This document shows positions 61,636-64,000 of a stretch of 64,000 bases of DNA, piece by piece (position 1 is the first letter of the stretch; the number at the start of each line of letters is the position of its first letter). The DNA comes from Pelotalea chapellei. GTDB taxonomy: Bacteria; Desulfobacterota; Desulfuromonadia; Geobacterales; Pseudopelobacteraceae. The notes under the pieces are model-generated. The model saw only the letters and a list, made by a program, of their open reading frames with translations, was not told the DNA's origin and ran no database searches. The stretch spans positions 124,001-188,000 of the forward strand of contig NZ_JAHDYS010000008.1 in assembly GCF_018531195.1 (NCBI RefSeq). The letters run 5' to 3'. The position numbers and the translations under genes were made by a program.

Positions 61636-62073
61636 TCAGCCATGACGCCTGCACCACGCTAGCAGCGCCTCAGCCGTCTGCGCGCCGCTCACCTGATCGA
61701 CCACTTTGCCCTTGCGCAGCAGCATGACTACCGGTATGCCGCGCACACCAAAGCGCGAGGCGAGAGCCTGATTCTCTTGGGTATTCACCTGGACTACGGC
61801 CGTTTTGCCGGCCAGTTTTTCGGCTACTGTCCGCACCGCCGGTGCGAATGAAATACAGTGCGGTCACCAGGGAGCCCAAAATTCAGCCAGTACCGGACCA
61901 GGGTAAGTGGCGATGAAACTGTCGAAGCTGCTGTTGGTTAACTGCTGCGGTTGAGTGTACAAGGGAGGCAACATGGCCTGGCAGTGGCCGCAGCGGCCTT
62001 TGACTCCTTCCTTGTCTGCAGGAATGCGGTTGCCGGTGCCGCAGGAGGGGCAGGTTACGATATGGGATGACAT
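61636..62073 (-). CDS. trxC: Selenocysteine-containing thioredoxin (TrxC-like, U-P-H-C active site)
   Basis: A 145-residue protein if the in-frame UGA at 61864-61866 is decoded as selenocysteine. Residues ~8-31 are a zinc ribbon (CPSCGTGNRIP...CGHC) as in thioredoxin 2. The thioredoxin fold begins at ~residue 48, with AEFWAPW followed by Sec70-Pro-His-Cys73. In place of CGPC or CPHC the first active-site residue is UGA; the frame continues without error through GVRGIPVVMLLRKG to AWCRRHG. A hairpin just downstream of UGA is in the position of a bacterial SECIS element. GGGGG precedes the ATG. Predicted to be a highly reducing oxidoreductase. Confidence 0.85.
61826..61859 (-). promoter_or_regulatory. 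Candidate bacterial SECIS element inside the thioredoxin gene
   Basis: In the RNA, CGCACC and GGUGCG (61832-61846) form a perfect 6 bp stem with the apical loop GGC, extended by U-G/U-A pairs. Below it ACUGU and ACAGU (61855-61859 and 61826-61830) can pair. The loop starts 23 bases after the UGA, inside the 16-37 base window usual for bacterial SECIS elements, and contains G as required. Confidence 0.7.
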
Positions 62074-62226
62074 GATGTACCCCCTTCAGTGTTTCCCTCA
62101 CTGCAATATTATCAGTAGGGAAATAAAAGCAAAGTACCTCTTCCAGAAATTGATCTGTTCCAAGTGCCTACCTGAAGGCTTTAGGTCATCCCTTCCTGCA
62201 ATCTGATTGCATCGAATTTGCCCTGG

Positions 62227-63405
62227 CTACAGTTTGAAGCGTGCAGTCATCTCCTTAAGCTCTTCTGCTGTCCTGATCAGGTTAGAGGCTGCTTGTTCGG
62301 TTTTGCTGGTTCCGTGGGAAACGTTGTCGATTACTGCATTAATTTCACGAATGTTGTCCATTACCCCGTCTGTTGTCGCTGATTGTTCCTCGATGGCAAT
62401 TGCGACTTGAGCTACACTTTCGACCAGCACCTCGATGTGGGATGTTATCTCGGATACGGCCTCGCTGGAAAGCCTTACCTTGCTCACGCCGCTCTGGGCG
62501 CTGTGGGAGCTTTGTTCCATGGATCCCATCACGTTGCTGACATCACGCTGAAGGGTGGTGATGATCTTCTGGATTTCGCCTGTTGCTGAGGTTGTTCGCT
62601 CCGCCAGTTTCCTGACCTCATCTGCAACCACCGCAAATCCCCGTCCCTGCTCTCCGGCGCGGGCTGCCTCGATGGCGGCATTCAGCGCCAAAAGGTTTGT
62701 CTGGTCCGCAATGTCTTCGATCGTTGAAACAATCTCACCTATCTGCTGTGAATTATTGCCAAGAGAAGCCACCGCCTCTGTTGTTTCCGTAATCACGCTT
62801 CCGATCTCTTCCATCATGCAGGACATTTCTCCAATACTGCTAATGCCTTTCGTGCTGGCCATTCTGGTATGCGAGGCTTTTTCGGCCATCAGTTGGCAGT
62901 TGCTGGAGATGTGGTTGCTGACCGATGAGAGTCCTTCGACAGCATGTACCACGGAAGCTGTCTGCTCTGCAGCCTGCAAGGCGCCGCCGGCCAGTTCTAC
63001 CGAGGTTAATCTGAGATTTTCCGATGCAGAGGTCAGATCACGGGAGGTTGCCTGGATTCCGGTAATCATCGTGCGCATCGAGGTTTGGACCTCAGTGATC
63101 GTGTTTAATATCCAGCTGATTTCATTTTTGTTCCTGACTGTTATCGTCTGGCTGAGATTGCCCTCTGCCATATTCTGGAGATAAGCTATTACCCGTTTGA
63201 TCGACGAGCTGATGCCCCAGATATTCAGTAAACTGAAAAAAGCGCCCAGGCTGATAAAAAGGACAAGGGAGCCGTAGCGGATCAGGGATGACTCGGATCT
63301 TCCCAGGATTGCGGCTGCTACAATACAGAAGCTGTAACAAACACAAAGGAGTGTAATGCGGGTCTTGATGGACAGTCGATAATAAAGTTGTTGAAGGGTC
63401 TGCAT
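62227..63405 (-). CDS. Methyl-accepting chemotaxis protein without a large sensor domain
   Basis: A 392-residue chemoreceptor. Two membrane helices ([16 protein letters not shown] and [17 protein letters not shown]) are separated by only about 10 residues, so no periplasmic ligand domain is present. A HAMP-like stretch ([16 protein letters not shown]) follows, then the signalling hairpin with [21 protein letters not shown] and [24 protein letters not shown] (shown in pieces). It would act on CheA/CheW. Input may come from the membrane, redox state or partner proteins. Start at 63405, GGAGCAAGG upstream. Confidence 0.9.
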   Translation of the reverse strand: MQTLQQLYYRLSIKTRITLLCVCYSFCIVAAAILGRSESSLIRYGSLVLFISLGAFFSLLNIWGISSSIKRVIAYLQNMAEGNLSQTITVRNKNEISWILNTITEVQTSMRTMITGIQATSRDLTSASENLRLTSVELAGGALQAAEQTASVVHAVEGLSSVSNHISSNCQLMAEKASHTRMASTKGISSIGEMSCMMEEIGSVITETTEAVASLGNNSQQIGEIVSTIEDIADQTNLLALNAAIEAARAGEQGRGFAVVADEVRKLAERTTSATGEIQKIITTLQRDVSNVMGSMEQSSHSAQSGVSKVRLSSEAVSEITSHIEVLVESVAQVAIAIEEQSATTDGVMDNIREINAVIDNVSHGTSKTEQAASNLIRTAEELKEMTARFKL

Positions 63406-63776
63406 GGCCTTGCTCCATCGATAAGGGGGGTCCCAATGTGGTGGTATGTTATTTATTATCGGCATTTTTTGTTTTCATTAAAGAGAAACGGCTTTCTAAA
63501 AATATTAATTCTGTTCAAATAGAACTTTATCATCATATCTTTTTAAATGATGCAACGACTCATGGATGAAGTTTACGGCAGGTTTTGAGCGGGTGGGTTT
63601 TTTGAGCAGATATGTGGTTTCGCGGGTGGATGAAATGAAGGTTCACTATTTATCGAGGACGGGGCGGGTTTGAAGCCGCCCCTGCGACATTTATTTTCAG
63701 TTTGAAAGTTCGGCCAGAGTTGATTGCTGAAATCGGTGTATTGAGTCCGAAAACTGTTTGCCTAATGACAGGTGAA
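63406..63776. other. Gene-free region with GC-rich hairpin
   Basis: No gene is supported in these 371 bases. GGGGCGG (63661-63667) pairs with CCGCCCC (63676-63682), about 95 bases after the end of the permease gene on the minus strand; it may be its terminator or a repeat of the GGGGCGGG...CCCGCCCC type. The stretch 63466-63560 is AT-rich and probably contains the chemoreceptor promoter. Confidence 0.45.
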
Positions 63777-64000
63777 TCAGGGAAAGGCTGCCGGGGTAAT
63801 CTCTTCTTCCTGCTCGCCGGGGGGCAGAACCAGATTGAGCAGTACAGCCAGTACGCCGCAGAGGCTGATCCCCTGGAGACTGAAGCTTCCGATCGTTACG
63901 CCGAGACCGCCTATGCCGGTGACAAGGGTAACGGAAACCAGGCAGAGATTGCGCGGCTTCATCAGGTCTACTTTTCCGTCAATGATGGTTTTGAGGCCGA
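63777..64000 (-). CDS. uraA: Uracil/xanthine permease UraA-like, C-terminal end
   Basis: The last 74 residues of a gene that continues past the window. The segment GLKTIIDGKVDLMKPRNLC, then VTLVTGIGGLGVTIGSFSLQGIS and LCGVLAVLLNLVLP, matches the final two helices of UraA/PyrP nucleobase:proton symporters. The C-terminal tail PPGEQEEEI is short and acidic. Confidence 0.85.
   Translation of the reverse strand, partial: GLKTIIDGKVDLMKPRNLCLVSVTLVTGIGGLGVTIGSFSLQGISLCGVLAVLLNLVLPPGEQEEEITPAAFP

Noticed and set aside
61864-61866. Thioredoxin stop as an ordinary nonsense mutation or frameshift
   Set aside because: The UGA falls exactly on the active-site cysteine position, the frame is intact on both sides, and a SECIS-like hairpin follows. 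Selenocysteine explains all three.

Overview
The window looks like chromosomal DNA of a Gram-negative, Geobacter-like member of the Desulfuromonadales/Geobacterales. Grounds: outer-membrane and periplasmic genes (TonB receptor, TolC, CpoB, AsmA/YdbL), several short c-type cytochromes, a DUF6178 protein, type IV pilus ATPases, and a thioredoxin whose first active-site cysteine is encoded by UGA. The genus is inferred from gene content, not proven. I see no tRNA, rRNA, CRISPR array, prophage or complete insertion sequence.

Layout. 1-7.5 kb (minus strand): a truncated thymidylate-kinase-like gene, a two-gene biotin-dependent acyl-CoA carboxylase, an XRE-cupin regulator and a GlcF/LutA-type Fe-S protein. 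7.7-14.5 kb (minus): trmFO, topA, dprA, a LysM protein and a CpoB/YbgF-like lipoprotein. 14.6-26.2 kb (plus): a U32 tRNA-hydroxylation protein, a TonB receptor plus orphan ABC binding protein, ridA, a D-2-hydroxyacid dehydrogenase, dnaB, a PilB-like protein without a Walker A motif, pilT, moaC and mogA. 26.2-38 kb (plus): an AsmA giant with a YnbE/YdbL-like lipoprotein, DUF3300/DUF2950, DUF3135-like and DUF6178 proteins, a GNAT enzyme and a lipoprotein with a duplicated domain. 38-49.9 kb (mixed strands): Hsp20, SDR, secreted intradiol-dioxygenase-like protein, an amber-interrupted DUF4337 gene, a FEN-RNase HI fusion, NUDIX, DoxX, MFS, SodC, a cytochrome/CopD/b5 fusion, a phosphoesterase, a DAG-kinase-like protein, an endonuclease VIII-like glycosylase and a BON protein. 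50-55 kb: a polyprenol-linked glycosylation set (PMT, GT2, GT87-like, GtrA). 55-64 kb: two small monoheme cytochromes, TolC, DinB plus zinc ribbon, a cupin, DUF3750, dbpA, the selenocysteine thioredoxin, a chemoreceptor and the end of uraA.

How genes fit together. The carboxylase pair would form one biotin enzyme. PMT and the GT2 protein are a plausible polyprenyl-phosphate-sugar donor and transferase pair. AsmA plus the YdbL-like lipoprotein resemble the E. coli YdbH-YnbE-YdbL envelope lipid system reduced to two genes. moaC-mogA serve molybdenum cofactor synthesis. topA-dprA-trmFO is a conserved housekeeping neighbourhood.

The strongest non-routine observations are the UGA-encoded thioredoxin with a well-placed SECIS-like hairpin, the degenerate PilB-like protein next to pilT, the FEN-RNase HI fusion, two copies of a ~200 bp intergenic element with terminal inverted repeats, the amber codon in the DUF4337 gene, and a structured leader upstream of a mini-cytochrome.
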